A stretch of DNA of 64,000 nucleotides from ATX-6F1 sp943369485 (GTDB lineage Bacteria > Cyanobacteriota > Cyanobacteriia > PCC-6307 > Cyanobiaceae). Location: assembly GCA_943369485.1 (NCBI GenBank), contig CALRNH020000006.1, positions 128,494-192,493 of the forward strand, given 5' to 3'. Positions 21,789 to 31,229 of this stretch are shown one piece after another. The notes under the pieces are model-generated. The model saw only the letters and a list, made by a program, of their open reading frames with translations. It had not been told where the DNA came from and ran no database searches. The position numbers were made by a program, and so were the translations under genes. Each line of letters opens with the position of its first letter. Within the stretch, counting starts at the first letter, position 1.

Positions 21789-22445
21789 TCACACCTGGCG
21801 CCACACGGCCACCAGCTTCCCTTGGATGCTCACCTGGTCGGCCGGCAGCACGATGGGCGCATAGGCGGGGTTGGCCGCCTCCAGCCGCACCGTGGCCCCC
21901 TCGGGGTGGAAATGCTTGAGGGTGGTGCCGCTGCCGGGAACCAGGGCGCTCACGATCGTTCCCGCCTTGAGGCGGCTGGGCTCGTTCACGGGTTCCATCA
22001 ACACCACATCGCCATGGTCAATGTGGGCGTCGACCATGCTGTCGCCGTTGACGGTGAGCGCGAACAGGCCCCGGGTTTCCAGCACCGGCGAGAGATCCAG
22101 CCGTTCCTGGAGGTCGTCATAGGGCTCCACCAGGCCACCGGCGGCCACGGTCCCCAGCACCGGGATCCCCGGGGCCAGGCGCGCACCCAGCAACTGCAGG
22201 GTGCGCGCCTGGCCCTCCTGCCAGGTGATCCAGCCCTTCTGCTGCAGGTGCCGAAGGCGGCTCTGGATCGGCGCCGGAGAGCGCAGCCCCATGGCCTCCA
22301 TCATCTGGCGGATCGAGGGGCTGTGGCGGTGCAGGCCGATGAACTCGGCCAGCCAGTCATAGAGCTCCCGCTGGGCGCTGGTGAGCTCCTGGGCCCCTTG
22401 GTGGCTGAGGTCAGTGGCGAGATGGTTGGCGTGCTGGGTGGGCAC
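21789..22445 (-). CDS. lexA: LexA repressor / S24 peptidase
   Basis: LexA represses target genes and cuts itself. The N-terminal winged helix (LYDWLAEFIGLHRHSPSIRQ, MMEAMGLRSPAPIQSRLRHL, QQKGWITW) precedes the Ala-Gly cleavage site in LGTVAAGGLVEPY. The catalytic Ser is in VNGDSMVDAHIDHGD and the Lys in TTLKHFHPEG, so self-cleavage residues look intact. Some cyanobacterial LexA proteins control carbon or redox genes instead of DNA repair. The GTG at 22445 gives 218 residues, near the family norm; the ORF reaches 22517. It follows argF and ftsH on the same strand. Confidence 0.93.
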   Translation of the reverse strand: MPTQHANHLATDLSHQGAQELTSAQRELYDWLAEFIGLHRHSPSIRQMMEAMGLRSPAPIQSRLRHLQQKGWITWQEGQARTLQLLGARLAPGIPVLGTVAAGGLVEPYDDLQERLDLSPVLETRGLFALTVNGDSMVDAHIDHGDVVLMEPVNEPSRLKAGTIVSALVPGSGTTLKHFHPEGATVRLEAANPAYAPIVLPADQVSIQGKLVAVWRQV

Positions 22446-22579
22446 CGGCAATACAGATGAACCAGTCAGCCCTTTCTCGCACCGCCCCGGGCCTTTGTCC
22501 AGTCCTGGCCTCGCCATCTCTGTCCGCCAACAGACCGGCCGGCCGCTCTGAGGCCGCCCTAAGAACGCTTAGAGGCCAC

Positions 22580-23545
22580 TCAAAGGCCGCCCAGCAGCAC
22601 CGCCAGCAGCGCCTGCTGCACATGCAGCCGGTTCTCGGCCTGATCGAACACCCGGCTGGCACTGCCCTCGATCACCCCGGCGCTGATCTCCTCGCCCCGG
22701 TGCGCCGGCAGGCAGTGGAGCACGATCGCCCGGGCATCGGCCTCCGCCAGCAGTGCCTCATCCAGGCAGAAGCCCTGGAAGGCCGCCTCCCGCTGGGTCT
22801 GCTCCTCCTCCTGACCCATCGACGCCCACACATCGGTGTAGAGCGCCTGGGCGCCGCGCACAGCCACGACAGGATCGTGGGTCACCTCGATGGCGCTGTG
22901 GCCCGCCGCCAGGGAGCGGGCCCGCTCCACCACGGCGGCGTCGGGCTCGAAGCCCGACGGGCAGCCGATGCGCACGTTCACCCCCAGCAGGGCGCCAGTG
23001 AGCAGGAGCGAATGGGCAACGTTGTTGCCGTCGCCCACGTAGGCCAGGGTGAGATCCCCATGGCCTTCGCTGGGGCCGAAGGCCTCCTGCATCGTGAGCA
23101 GATCAGCCAGGGCCTGGCAAGGGTGCTCCAGGTCGGTGAGGGCATTGATCACCGGAATCGAGGCCCAGTGGGCGTACTCCGCGAGTTCCTGCTGAGCGAA
23201 GGTGCGGATCGCCAGGGCATCCACATAGCGGCTGAGCACCCGGGCCGTGTCGGCCACCGGTTCGCCGCGTCCCACCTGGGTGAGGCTCGGGTTGAGGTCC
23301 ACCGTCTGGCCGCCCAGGCGGGCCATGGCCACGGTGAAGCTCACCCGGGTGCGGGTGGAGGCCTTGGTGAAGATCAATCCGAGCGTTTTGCCGCGCAGAT
23401 CGACGGTCCGCTCACCGCTTTTCAGTTCGGCGGCGAGCTGGAGCAGCGCGAAGGTCTGATCCCGGCTGAGATCGGCGGAGGAGAGGAGGTCCTGGCCCCG
23501 CAGGGCGGTGAGGCTGGGCCAAAGGCTGGCGAGCTGAGGGCTCAT
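22580..23545 (-). CDS. argF: Ornithine carbamoyltransferase
   Basis: ArgF joins carbamoyl phosphate and ornithine to make citrulline in arginine synthesis. The 321 residues carry the carbamoyl-phosphate loop FTKASTRTRVSFTVAMARLG (STRTR), the HPCQALADLLTM block, the ornithine loop (AVRGAQALYTDVWASMGQEE), and the HCLPAHRGEEI active-site Cys motif near the end. Length and motifs are complete. It lies 97 bases after ftsH and 134 bases before lexA, all on the minus strand. Cytosolic. Confidence 0.97.
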   Translation of the reverse strand: MSPQLASLWPSLTALRGQDLLSSADLSRDQTFALLQLAAELKSGERTVDLRGKTLGLIFTKASTRTRVSFTVAMARLGGQTVDLNPSLTQVGRGEPVADTARVLSRYVDALAIRTFAQQELAEYAHWASIPVINALTDLEHPCQALADLLTMQEAFGPSEGHGDLTLAYVGDGNNVAHSLLLTGALLGVNVRIGCPSGFEPDAAVVERARSLAAGHSAIEVTHDPVVAVRGAQALYTDVWASMGQEEEQTQREAAFQGFCLDEALLAEADARAIVLHCLPAHRGEEISAGVIEGSASRVFDQAENRLHVQQALLAVLLGGL

Positions 23546-23642
23546 ATCCCCATCTCAAAGAACCCTTATCCGGGATCGGGGGCCCCTCCGTCAAGGCCCA
23601 GCGTCAAGGCCTCTCCGTCATGGACCCTTCATCAAGGCCTCT

Positions 23643-25541
23643 TCAGACCCCTGCAGGCAAAGGGTCCCCCAGGACGGCCGCCGCAGGCAGGGTGCTCGTA
23701 GAGAGCAGCTCCTTGAGCTCATCGCCCTCGATCACCTCTTTTTCGAGGATCCTGCCGGCGATGGTCTCCAGCAGCTCGCGGTTGCCCTGGAGGATCGCCA
23801 GGGCCCGGTCGTGGGCGCGGTCCACCAAGCCGCGCACCTCACGATCGATGGCCTGGGCCGTGGCATCACTGACCGAGCGGCGTGGGTTGTTGCCGCCTCC
23901 CAGGAAGCGGTTGCCCCCCTGCTTGTCGTAGGCCAGCGGGCCGAGGGTGTCGCTCATGCCGTAGGTGCCGACCATCTGCTCGGCGATGTCGGTGGCCCGT
24001 TGCAGGTCATTGGAGGCACCTGTGGTGACCTCACCGAAGACGACCTCCTCGGCGCTGCGGCCCCCCAGCAGGGTGGCGATCTGGCCTTCGAGGTCCTCCT
24101 TGGAATTCAAGAAGCGCTCCTCGGTGGGGAGCTGCAGGGTGTAGCCCAGGGCGCTCATGCCCCGGGGCACGATCGAAATCTTGGCCACCTTGCTGCCGCC
24201 CGGCATCAGGTGCCCGACGATCGCGTGGCCCACCTCGTGGTAAGCCACGACGCGCTTCTCGTCGTCCTGGAGCACGCGGCTCTTCTTCTCCAGGCCCGCC
24301 ACCACGCGCTCGATCGCCTCGTTGAGGTCGGCTTGCTCCACTTCGGTTCGGTAGGCCCGGGCCGCCAGCAGGGCCGCTTCGTTCACCAGGTTGGCAAGGT
24401 CGGCGCCGGCGAAACCACTGGTGGCCTGGGCGATCTTGTCGATGTCGATGCTGGCGGCCAGCTTCACTTTCTTGGCGTAGATGTCGAGGATCTTCTTGCG
24501 GCCCGAGAGGTCGGGGCGGTCCACCAGCACCTGGCGGTCGAAGCGGCCGGGGCGGAGCAGGGCGGCATCAAGGGTTTCGGGCTGGTTGGTGGCGGCCAGC
24601 ACGATCACTGGTTTGTCCTGGCCGGTGAAGCCGTCCATCTCGGTGAGCAGCTGGTTGAGGGTCTGCTCCCGCTCGTCGTTGCCGCCCACAACACCCATCG
24701 AGCCCGAGCGGCTCTTGCCGATCGCATCGAGTTCGTCGATGAAGATGATGCAGGGTGCTTTTTTCTTAGCCTCTTCGAACAGATCGCGGACGCGGGCGGC
24801 GCCGGCTCCGACGAACAGCTCCACGAACTCCGAGCCGGAGATGATGAAGAAGGCCACGCTCGCTTCCCCGGCCACGGCCTTGGCCAGCAGGGTCTTGCCT
24901 GTTCCCGGAGGACCCACCAGCAGCACACCTTTGGGAATGCGCGCGCCGATGGCGGCGTAGCGCTCGGGGGTCTTGAGGAAATCGACGATCTCGTTGAGTT
25001 CGGTCTTGGCCTCATCCACGCCAGCCACATCGGCAAAGGTGACGCGTGATTCCTCATCGGGCACGTAGACCTTGGCCTTGGATTTGGTGAAGCTCAGCGC
25101 GCCCTGGGCGCCGCCGCCGCCCATGGCCCGGCGGGCGAAGAACTGAAGCACCACGATGAAGATCAGCGGTGGCACCACCCAGCTCAGCAAGGTGGTGAAA
25201 AAGCTGGGACGCTTCGGTGGGGCGGCGGCGAACTCCACACCCTTGGCCTCCAGCCGCTTGGGCAGCTCCATGTCGAAGATTGGCGTGGTGGCCAGCACCG
25301 GTGCTTCCCCTTCGCCGGGATTGGAGAGCTCGTAGCGAATCTGGTCCTGGGTGATGTAGGCGCGCTTGACGGCACCGTCGTCCACCTGATTGATGAACAG
25401 GGAGTAGGGCACCCGCGGCACCTGGGCCTGCTGGTTGGGCAGGAAGCTGCTGAACAGCAACAGCACCCCGAAACCGATCAGCACCAGGTTGATGATGCCG
25501 AGACGCCGGTTCGGCTTGTTGTCGTCCTGGCGGATGGCCAT
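23643..25541 (-). CDS. ftsH: ATP-dependent zinc metalloprotease FtsH
   Basis: FtsH degrades damaged membrane proteins, including photosystem II D1 in cyanobacteria. It has two N-terminal membrane helices (about 14-34 and 113-136) around a lumen domain. The AAA domain follows, with Walker A GPPGTGKT (210-217), Walker B IIFIDE (265-270) and Arg fingers in RPGRFDRQ. The M41 protease site is HEVGH (435-439). Length 632 is normal. Four ftsH genes usually occur per cyanobacterial genome; which hetero-complex this one joins cannot be told here. ArgF follows on the same strand. Confidence 0.97.
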   Translation of the reverse strand: MAIRQDDNKPNRRLGIINLVLIGFGVLLLFSSFLPNQQAQVPRVPYSLFINQVDDGAVKRAYITQDQIRYELSNPGEGEAPVLATTPIFDMELPKRLEAKGVEFAAAPPKRPSFFTTLLSWVVPPLIFIVVLQFFARRAMGGGGAQGALSFTKSKAKVYVPDEESRVTFADVAGVDEAKTELNEIVDFLKTPERYAAIGARIPKGVLLVGPPGTGKTLLAKAVAGEASVAFFIISGSEFVELFVGAGAARVRDLFEEAKKKAPCIIFIDELDAIGKSRSGSMGVVGGNDEREQTLNQLLTEMDGFTGQDKPVIVLAATNQPETLDAALLRPGRFDRQVLVDRPDLSGRKKILDIYAKKVKLAASIDIDKIAQATSGFAGADLANLVNEAALLAARAYRTEVEQADLNEAIERVVAGLEKKSRVLQDDEKRVVAYHEVGHAIVGHLMPGGSKVAKISIVPRGMSALGYTLQLPTEERFLNSKEDLEGQIATLLGGRSAEEVVFGEVTTGASNDLQRATDIAEQMVGTYGMSDTLGPLAYDKQGGNRFLGGGNNPRRSVSDATAQAIDREVRGLVDRAHDRALAILQGNRELLETIAGRILEKEVIEGDELKELLSTSTLPAAAVLGDPLPAGV

Positions 25542-25644
25542 CGGGGCAGTGCGCGCGTGGGGTCCAAGCTAGGTCGTGCGTTCGACGCCTCGGTCCTGGG
25601 CCGGGGTGAGAGAACCGAACGTTCACCGCTCCTTGCAAGCGCCC

Positions 25645-26268
25645 ATGTGCGGCCGTTTTTGCTTGACGACACCGCTTTCGGTTCTGGAGCCGAAGCTGGG
25701 GGCGCCGTTGCCTCCGGGGCTGGCCCGGTACTACGCCCCCCGGCCCCAGGTGCGCCCGGGTGAACCTCTGCTGGCCCTGCGCCAGGAGCACGGCCGCCAG
25801 GAGGTGGCCCTGATGCTCTGGGGTCTGCTCCCGGACTGGGCCAAAGATCCCTCCGCCGCCACCAGGCCGATCCATGCCCGTTCCGAAACGGTGGCCGAGA
25901 AACCCAGCTTCCGTGGGGCCTGGCGTCACCGGCGTTGCCTGTTGCCCGCCGATGGCTTCTACGAACGCTCGCGCCTGATCCGTCGCCGCGATGGCGCCCC
26001 CTTCTGGCTGGGGGGCCTGTGGGAGCGCTGGATCGGCGCCGATGGCAGTGAGCTTGAGAGCTGCTGCGTGCTCACCACCGCCCCGAACGCCCTGGTCGCA
26101 CCCCTGCACAACCGGATGCCGGTGGTGGTGCCCGATGGGCTGGAGCAGGCCTGGATGGCCCCCTGTGACGGCCCGGAGCTGAGGGCCCTTGAACCGTTGC
26201 TGGCGGGCTGGGATCCCTCCTGCTGGGAGGTGGCCTCCGTGGCTGGGCAAGGGGAGTTACGGCTCTGA
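25645..26268 (+). CDS. SRAP-domain protein (YedK/HMCES family)
   Basis: SRAP proteins cover abasic sites in single-stranded DNA by a covalent bond to their N-terminal Cys. The protein starts MCGRFCLTTPL, so Cys2 becomes the N-terminal residue after Met removal. Other family residues are HARSETVAEKPSFRGAW, RRCLLPADGFYERS (catalytic Glu) and APLHNRMPVVVP (His). The ORF extends to 25576, but the Cys must be residue 2, which fixes the ATG at 25645. Divergent from ftsH, which begins 103 bases away; close to lexA, in line with a DNA-damage role. Confidence 0.95.
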   Translation: MCGRFCLTTPLSVLEPKLGAPLPPGLARYYAPRPQVRPGEPLLALRQEHGRQEVALMLWGLLPDWAKDPSAATRPIHARSETVAEKPSFRGAWRHRRCLLPADGFYERSRLIRRRDGAPFWLGGLWERWIGADGSELESCCVLTTAPNALVAPLHNRMPVVVPDGLEQAWMAPCDGPELRALEPLLAGWDPSCWEVASVAGQGELRL

Positions 26269-26287
26269 GCCCCCATGATTGGATGGC

Positions 26288-27115
26288 ATGTCAGCGGGAT
26301 CGACGCCCATGGCCCGCTCAGGCGATCTGACCAGAGAGGGACTCCGCCGCCGCCGCCACCGCTTTTATGGGCAGCTGCTGCTGATCTGTCTGCTCAGCCT
26401 GGTGACCTTCACCCTGCCCATGAGCCTGAAAGCGCTTGGGATCGTCGTGCAGGTGCTTCTTGTGGCGGCTCTGGTGAAGCACCTGGGCCAACCAGGGACG
26501 GTGCCGCACTCAAGCGTCGGCCACGATCGCAGCTACCGGGCCCTGGGGATCGGGGCCCTGGTGGCCCAGCTGCTCTGGTGGCTCACCCCCCTGTCCCTGT
26601 CTGTCACGGGGGTGCCTGTGCTGGTGCTGTGGACCCTGTTCGTGGGCTGGAGCGCCGGCCGACTGGTGCGGTTGCTTGGCGTTGAGAAGGAGGTGAATGA
26701 CCGGGTGCTGATGGGGGCCGCCGCCGGCTTTCTGATGCTCGGTCTGGCGGCGGGGCTGCTGATGGGCGTCCTTGAGACGGTGGAGCCCGGCAGCTTCACC
26801 AGTGTCCACAACCAAGGGGGCCACATGCTGGCGCCCCGTCAGCTGGGTCGCCTGGATCCCCAGATGGTCTGGCAACTGGACTTCGCCCGGCTCAACTACT
26901 TCGCCTTCGTCACCCTCACCACCACCGGCTACGGCGATGTGCTGCCGGTGACCAGGGCGGCCCAGTTCACCAGCGTGATGGTCGCCGTGATCGGCTCTTT
27001 TTACCTGGCGGTGGTGATGGGTGTGCTGATCAGCCGCTTCACCCTTCAGGAGGCGGAGGAGGATGCAGCGGAAGCGGCGGAATCGAACAGTCCTTCCCCT
27101 CCTCGTAGTCCCTGA
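26288..27115 (+). CDS. Ion channel with potassium selectivity filter
   Basis: The protein has six hydrophobic segments (about 28-43, 48-63, 86-102, 107-127, 141-162, and 225-248 in this numbering). A pore loop before the last one has the filter TLTTTGYGD (about 209-217), the signature of K+ channels. A charged acidic tail follows (EAEEDAAEAAESN). No RCK or cyclic-nucleotide domain is present, so gating is unknown. Starts at ATG 26288 or 26309 are both possible; the ORF opens with TTG at 26279. The last 77 bases overlap the ribD gene tail to tail. Confidence 0.88.
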   Translation: MSAGSTPMARSGDLTREGLRRRRHRFYGQLLLICLLSLVTFTLPMSLKALGIVVQVLLVAALVKHLGQPGTVPHSSVGHDRSYRALGIGALVAQLLWWLTPLSLSVTGVPVLVLWTLFVGWSAGRLVRLLGVEKEVNDRVLMGAAAGFLMLGLAAGLLMGVLETVEPGSFTSVHNQGGHMLAPRQLGRLDPQMVWQLDFARLNYFAFVTLTTTGYGDVLPVTRAAQFTSVMVAVIGSFYLAVVMGVLISRFTLQEAEEDAAEAAESNSPSPPRSP

Positions 27116-28196
27116 CCGCCAGCTCCCAGATCAGATCGTCCCCAAGCCTCCCGATCCGCTCTCCCAGCAGCGGCGGGGCCGACTCGATCCGCTCCAGGCC
27201 CAGATCCCCCAGGGGGGTTCGGGCCGCTAGGCCCCCCAGCAGCTTCGGGGCCACCACGGCGGCCAGCTGCTGCACACAGCCATGGCGCAGGGCGGCGGCG
27301 GCCAGCTCCGGCCCGCATTCCCACAGAACCCTGTTGCATCCGCGCGCCGCCAGGGCCTCCAGCAGGGCGTGCGGCTCGCAGGCGGGGAGTTCCAGTCGCT
27401 CGACCCCCAGGCGGTCCAGCAGGGCGCGCCTCTTCGCCGGGGCTTCAAGTCCATGGGCTACAAGGCTGGGGGCCACGCTCTGGTCCCAGAGCTGCGCCTG
27501 ATCGGGCAGATCCAGACTGCGGCTGAGCACCACCCGAAGGGGCTCCGGCCGGCGCTGGCCCCGGGAGGTGAGCAGGGGGTCGTCGGTGCGCACGGTGCCG
27601 CCCCCCACGATCACCGCATCACAGCGGGCCCGCAGACGGTGCACCCAGGTTCGGGCCGCAGGGCCGCTGATCCACTGGCTCTCGCCGTTGGGCAAGGCCG
27701 TGCGGCCATCCAGGCTCATCGCCCACTTGAGGATCCCCCAGGGGCGGCCCGTGGCCAGGCGATGGAGGAAGGGCCTGTTGAGGGAGCGGGCCTGCGCCTC
27801 GCGCACCGCCTCGATCACCTCGATCCCCGCCGAGCGCAGCTGGGCCAGGCCGCGGCCGGCCACCCGCGGGTCGGGATCGGCCATGGCCACCACCACCCTC
27901 GCCACCCCGGCGGCGATCACCGCCTCAGTGCAGGGGGGGGTACGGCCGTGGTGCGCGCAGGGCTCCAGGGTCACCACCAGGGTGCCGCCCCGGGCCCGTG
28001 CTCCAGCCTGGGCCAGGGCCCCCACTTCCGCATGGGGCAGCCCGGCGGCGGCATGGAAGCCTTCCCCCACCAGCTGGCCGCGTGGATCGAGCACCACCGC
28101 TCCGACCAGGGGGTTGGGGCTGGTGCGCCCCTCAGAGAGGGCCGCCAGCTCGAGGGCCCGGCCCATCCAGTCGTGCCAGGGGTCCGCCTTGCTCAC
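27039..28196 (-). CDS. ribD: Riboflavin biosynthesis protein RibD
   Basis: RibD removes the amino group from the pyrimidine intermediate and then reduces its ribose. The N-terminal deaminase domain has the zinc motif HAEVGAL and PCAHHGRTPPC (about 55-91). The C-terminal reductase domain has RPWGILKWAMSLDGRTALPN and VGGGTVRTDDPLLTSR. The 385 residues are slightly longer than usual because the last 26 are a Pro-rich tail that overlaps the channel gene by 77 bases. Its ATG overlaps the stop of the DUF3122 gene upstream (GTGA-type overlap at 28193-28196). Confidence 0.96.
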   Translation of the reverse strand: MSKADPWHDWMGRALELAALSEGRTSPNPLVGAVVLDPRGQLVGEGFHAAAGLPHAEVGALAQAGARARGGTLVVTLEPCAHHGRTPPCTEAVIAAGVARVVVAMADPDPRVAGRGLAQLRSAGIEVIEAVREAQARSLNRPFLHRLATGRPWGILKWAMSLDGRTALPNGESQWISGPAARTWVHRLRARCDAVIVGGGTVRTDDPLLTSRGQRRPEPLRVVLSRSLDLPDQAQLWDQSVAPSLVAHGLEAPAKRRALLDRLGVERLELPACEPHALLEALAARGCNRVLWECGPELAAAALRHGCVQQLAAVVAPKLLGGLAARTPLGDLGLERIESAPPLLGERIGRLGDDLIWELAVRDYEEGKDCSIPPLPLHPPPPPEG

Positions 28197-28681
28197 GGGT
28201 CATCCTTGGCCAGCTCGCGCCACTGCTTGACCAGGTAGGGCGGCACAGCCAGCTCATCGATGGCACCGGGGAGCCTCAGGCGCAGGGGCCGGTTCTGGCG
28301 CAGATCCGCCAGCAAAGGCTCCAGATCGAATTCGGCGACGGCCGAGCGGCCATCGGTCGCCAGCTGGGGGTTTTCCAGGGTGAGGTCGTCCAGGCTCCAG
28401 CGGAACGGACCGGAGCGTACCTGCAGCGGCATGGGGTGCTCCAGCCGCAGTTTGCCTGGGAAGCCGACCAGCCGCAGACGCATGGGCCCGCTGTCGGGGC
28501 CCTGGTGGTAGGCCACCAGCTGCCAGCTCTGGTCGTCGAGGTCGCGGAGGCTCTCGAGGCTGCGCTCGATCGCATGGGCCAGCGCGGGCGCAGGGCCTGT
28601 TGTCACCCCCACCAGCCCTGCGGCCCCAAGCGCGAGTGCGAGCACCACCGCGACCAGTTGCCTGCTCAGCCAGGGTTCCAT
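28193..28681 (-). CDS. DUF3122-like exported protein
   Basis: This 162-residue protein has a hydrophobic N-terminal leader (LVAVVLALALGAAGLVGVTT) and a beta-rich mature part: LRDLDDQSWQLVAYHQGPDS, MRLRLVGFPGKLRLEHPMPL, and AIDELAVPPYLVKQWRELAK. This fits the cyanobacterial DUF3122 family, of unknown role. The gene starts four bases after the GH116 stop and overlaps ribD, so the three genes probably share a transcript. Likely periplasmic or lumenal. Confidence 0.8.
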   Translation of the reverse strand: MEPWLSRQLVAVVLALALGAAGLVGVTTGPAPALAHAIERSLESLRDLDDQSWQLVAYHQGPDSGPMRLRLVGFPGKLRLEHPMPLQVRSGPFRWSLDDLTLENPQLATDGRSAVAEFDLEPLLADLRQNRPLRLRLPGAIDELAVPPYLVKQWRELAKDDP

Positions 28682-28685
28682 CGGT

Positions 28686-31202
28686 TCAGGGCCGCCGCGC
28701 TGCGCCGGGGATCGGCTCCCAGCCGGTGTGGGTGGCCCAGAGGGCCCAGATCGCCATCGCCCGAAGGTAGTGGCAGGCCCGAAAGGTGCCCACGGCCGTG
28801 ATCGCTTCCGGGGTGCGGAACTGCAGACCGCCGGCGTACACCTGCTCGACCACGGCGCCGGTGATCGAAAGGGCGGTGCCCGTCTCGTCCAGCAGCCGGT
28901 AATAGGCGGCGAGCCCGAAGTTGATGCCGGTCCACACCTCAAGGGGGTGGGTGCCATTGGGATCCAGAGGCGTGCCGTCGCGCCGCAGGCCGTTGGCCAC
29001 CCCCAGCCGGCCCCCCTCGAAGCCCTCGAAGCAGGCTTCCTTGATGGCGCCCAGGGCCGATCGCGCCCGCGCCTCGGCGACCACGGGTGGCAGCCCCAGC
29101 AGGCGGGCATAGAAATCACCGCAGAGCTGGTCGGCCATCACCACCGGCGTGCCGCTGCAGGCATCGATGCGGTAGTACTCGCCGTTCCAGAGCAGCTGAT
29201 CGAAGTTGGCCCGGGACTGCTCCAACCAGCCCCCGAACTCCCGCTGCTGCGCAGAGGTGTCGAGCCCCAGCTCCAGCTGCAGCCGCTGGCCCATGGCCAG
29301 GGCCGCCTCCAGGGCGGCGATCCAGAGGGCACCGCAGTAGGCGCTCACCCCCTCCAGGGGCCAGTCATCGAAGGTCTGGTCAGGGGCGCCGCCGTTGTCA
29401 GGCAGGCCGTCGTTGTTGGCATCGAAGCTTTTCAGGTAGCGCAGGGCCTGCACCGCCGCCGGCCAGCAGTCGGCCAAGAAGCGCAGGTCCTCGCCCGTGG
29501 GCGCGAGGGTGAAGGACCTCCACACCTGGAGCACGAAGTCGGAGGCCAGGTCTTTCCAGAGGTTGCAGTCTTGATAGGCGGTGTAGTTGGTCGCGTCGAA
29601 GGGCCGCTCGTTGGGGGCCCCAAGGTCGTGGGGGGTGGCGCCGGCCACCTTTCGTGCCGCTTCCACCCGGCCGCGGCCCTGGGTGAAGTACCAGCCGATC
29701 GGCCGCGGCGTGGGATCGGCGGCGGGGATGGCGCGGGCGAAATCACGTAGCACCGCCTTGTCGAGCTCCGGCCACAGCTGCAGCAGGGCGAAGGAGCCGT
29801 AGAGCCGCACGTCGAGGCTTTCATACCAGGCGTAATCGAGGCATTCGAGCACCCCGAAGCGGCCCACGGGATCGGTGGGGCTGGCGGCGGTCCAGAGGCT
29901 GCCGCCGCTGGAGAGGTCGTAGAGCTCGTTGAGCAGGGCCATGCGCAGCGCTTCGGGCAGATCGGCCCGTTCCAGCACCGGCGCCTGCCAGGTCTCGATC
30001 TGCTCGCGCCACTGGCGCCAGTCGAGCAGGGCTTCTGCTGCGATGGCCGTGGCCTGGCGTCCGCCCGCGCCAAAAAAATCGGTGTAGCGGCGCAGGGCAC
30101 GCGTGCCGGTGGCGAAGGCCGTCACGGGCAGATCCCAGCTGATCACCAGTGGCAGCTCAAGGCTGGCCCCTGGCGCCAGGGTGAAACGCAGGGCGATGGC
30201 GGCACTCGCGGGTTCGTTCGCGGCGCTGGTGCGTTCATCGTCGCGGTCGGGGATCGAGCCATCGCGGGCAAAGCTCTCCCAGAGCTCGGCGCCATCCCCC
30301 GAGGGGTCCCAGCGGCTGCAGCGCAGCACCTCGACCCCCTCGAGGTCGTCAGGCACCGCCAGGCACCACTGGCCCTGGCCCTCGGCCAGCGGTTCGCTGC
30401 GGGCCCCCTCCAGCAGCAGCCCCTTGAGGCCGGGGGCCTCCACCCAGCGGTTGTGCTGGCCGTCGGTGGACCCGATGGCGGGCACGTAGTTGTGCTCGGG
30501 GCTGCCGTCATCGCGGAACGTGACGGTGGCGCTGGGGTCGGTGTTCGTGAACCAGCCGCTGGTGTTGCGCCAACTGAGCAGCAGCGAGAGCTCCAGGGGC
30601 TGATCGCTGGGATTGCTCAGGCTCCAGCGGAAGACCGCCACCGGGTAGCTGCTGCGTTGGTAGTCGCCAGGAAGAATCGGGCTGAACGCCTCACAGCCCA
30701 CCGCCGCCTGGAACACGCTCTCGTAGCGGAACCAGCTCAGGGGATAGCGGGCGGCGTAGGTGCCGGTGCTGCGTTCCGGGGTGCTGGCGGGGTACCAGCT
30801 CCAGGCGGGGAGGGGGGTGCCCGTGGCCTCGGGGCGGGAGTCGTCGCGTTCCGGGGCGGTGGCCAGGGCGTGGGCCCGGGAGCCGCTGCCGCTTTTTTCA
30901 AACAGGGCGAACTGGCAGTCCGGCAGGGATCCGAACCAGTGCTCACCGCCATCGAGATGCCAGAGGTTGAAGGCGCCGTCGGGGCCGCGGCCGAAGCAGC
31001 CCGCCCCGAAGCCACCGAGGGGCGCGCCGTGGTTCGGGCCGTCGTCGAGGTTGCTGGCGTAGCGAACGGTGTAGGGCTTCTCCCAGCCCAGCCCCAGGGG
31101 CCGCTGCCAGCTGGCGGCGGGGGCCTGCCAACCCGGGCCGCCCTGGCCGGAGCCCTTGCCCCGCAGCAGCTCGTGGAGGGCAGAGAGGCCGAGGCGCGCC
31201 AT
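28686..31202 (-). CDS. GH116 family glycoside hydrolase (glucosylceramidase-like)
   Basis: This 838-residue protein has an N-terminal beta domain (YASNLDDGPNHGAPLGGFGA, WHLDGGEHWF) and a C-terminal (alpha/alpha)6 domain. The GH116 nucleophile region is FGVLECLDYAWYESLDVRLY (candidate Glu 453) and the acid/base region is APDQTFDDWPLEGVSAYCGA (PDQTFDDW, 607-614). Human GBA2 and archaeal or bacterial beta-glucosidases/xylosidases belong here. No signal peptide is visible, so it is cytosolic or membrane-associated. It lies between a 79-residue protein and the DUF3122 gene; a role in glycolipid or compatible-solute turnover is inference. Confidence 0.92.
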   Translation of the reverse strand: MARLGLSALHELLRGKGSGQGGPGWQAPAASWQRPLGLGWEKPYTVRYASNLDDGPNHGAPLGGFGAGCFGRGPDGAFNLWHLDGGEHWFGSLPDCQFALFEKSGSGSRAHALATAPERDDSRPEATGTPLPAWSWYPASTPERSTGTYAARYPLSWFRYESVFQAAVGCEAFSPILPGDYQRSSYPVAVFRWSLSNPSDQPLELSLLLSWRNTSGWFTNTDPSATVTFRDDGSPEHNYVPAIGSTDGQHNRWVEAPGLKGLLLEGARSEPLAEGQGQWCLAVPDDLEGVEVLRCSRWDPSGDGAELWESFARDGSIPDRDDERTSAANEPASAAIALRFTLAPGASLELPLVISWDLPVTAFATGTRALRRYTDFFGAGGRQATAIAAEALLDWRQWREQIETWQAPVLERADLPEALRMALLNELYDLSSGGSLWTAASPTDPVGRFGVLECLDYAWYESLDVRLYGSFALLQLWPELDKAVLRDFARAIPAADPTPRPIGWYFTQGRGRVEAARKVAGATPHDLGAPNERPFDATNYTAYQDCNLWKDLASDFVLQVWRSFTLAPTGEDLRFLADCWPAAVQALRYLKSFDANNDGLPDNGGAPDQTFDDWPLEGVSAYCGALWIAALEAALAMGQRLQLELGLDTSAQQREFGGWLEQSRANFDQLLWNGEYYRIDACSGTPVVMADQLCGDFYARLLGLPPVVAEARARSALGAIKEACFEGFEGGRLGVANGLRRDGTPLDPNGTHPLEVWTGINFGLAAYYRLLDETGTALSITGAVVEQVYAGGLQFRTPEAITAVGTFRACHYLRAMAIWALWATHTGWEPIPGAARRP

Positions 31203-31229
31203 GGCAGAGCCGGAGGTGGGCCCAGCTTG

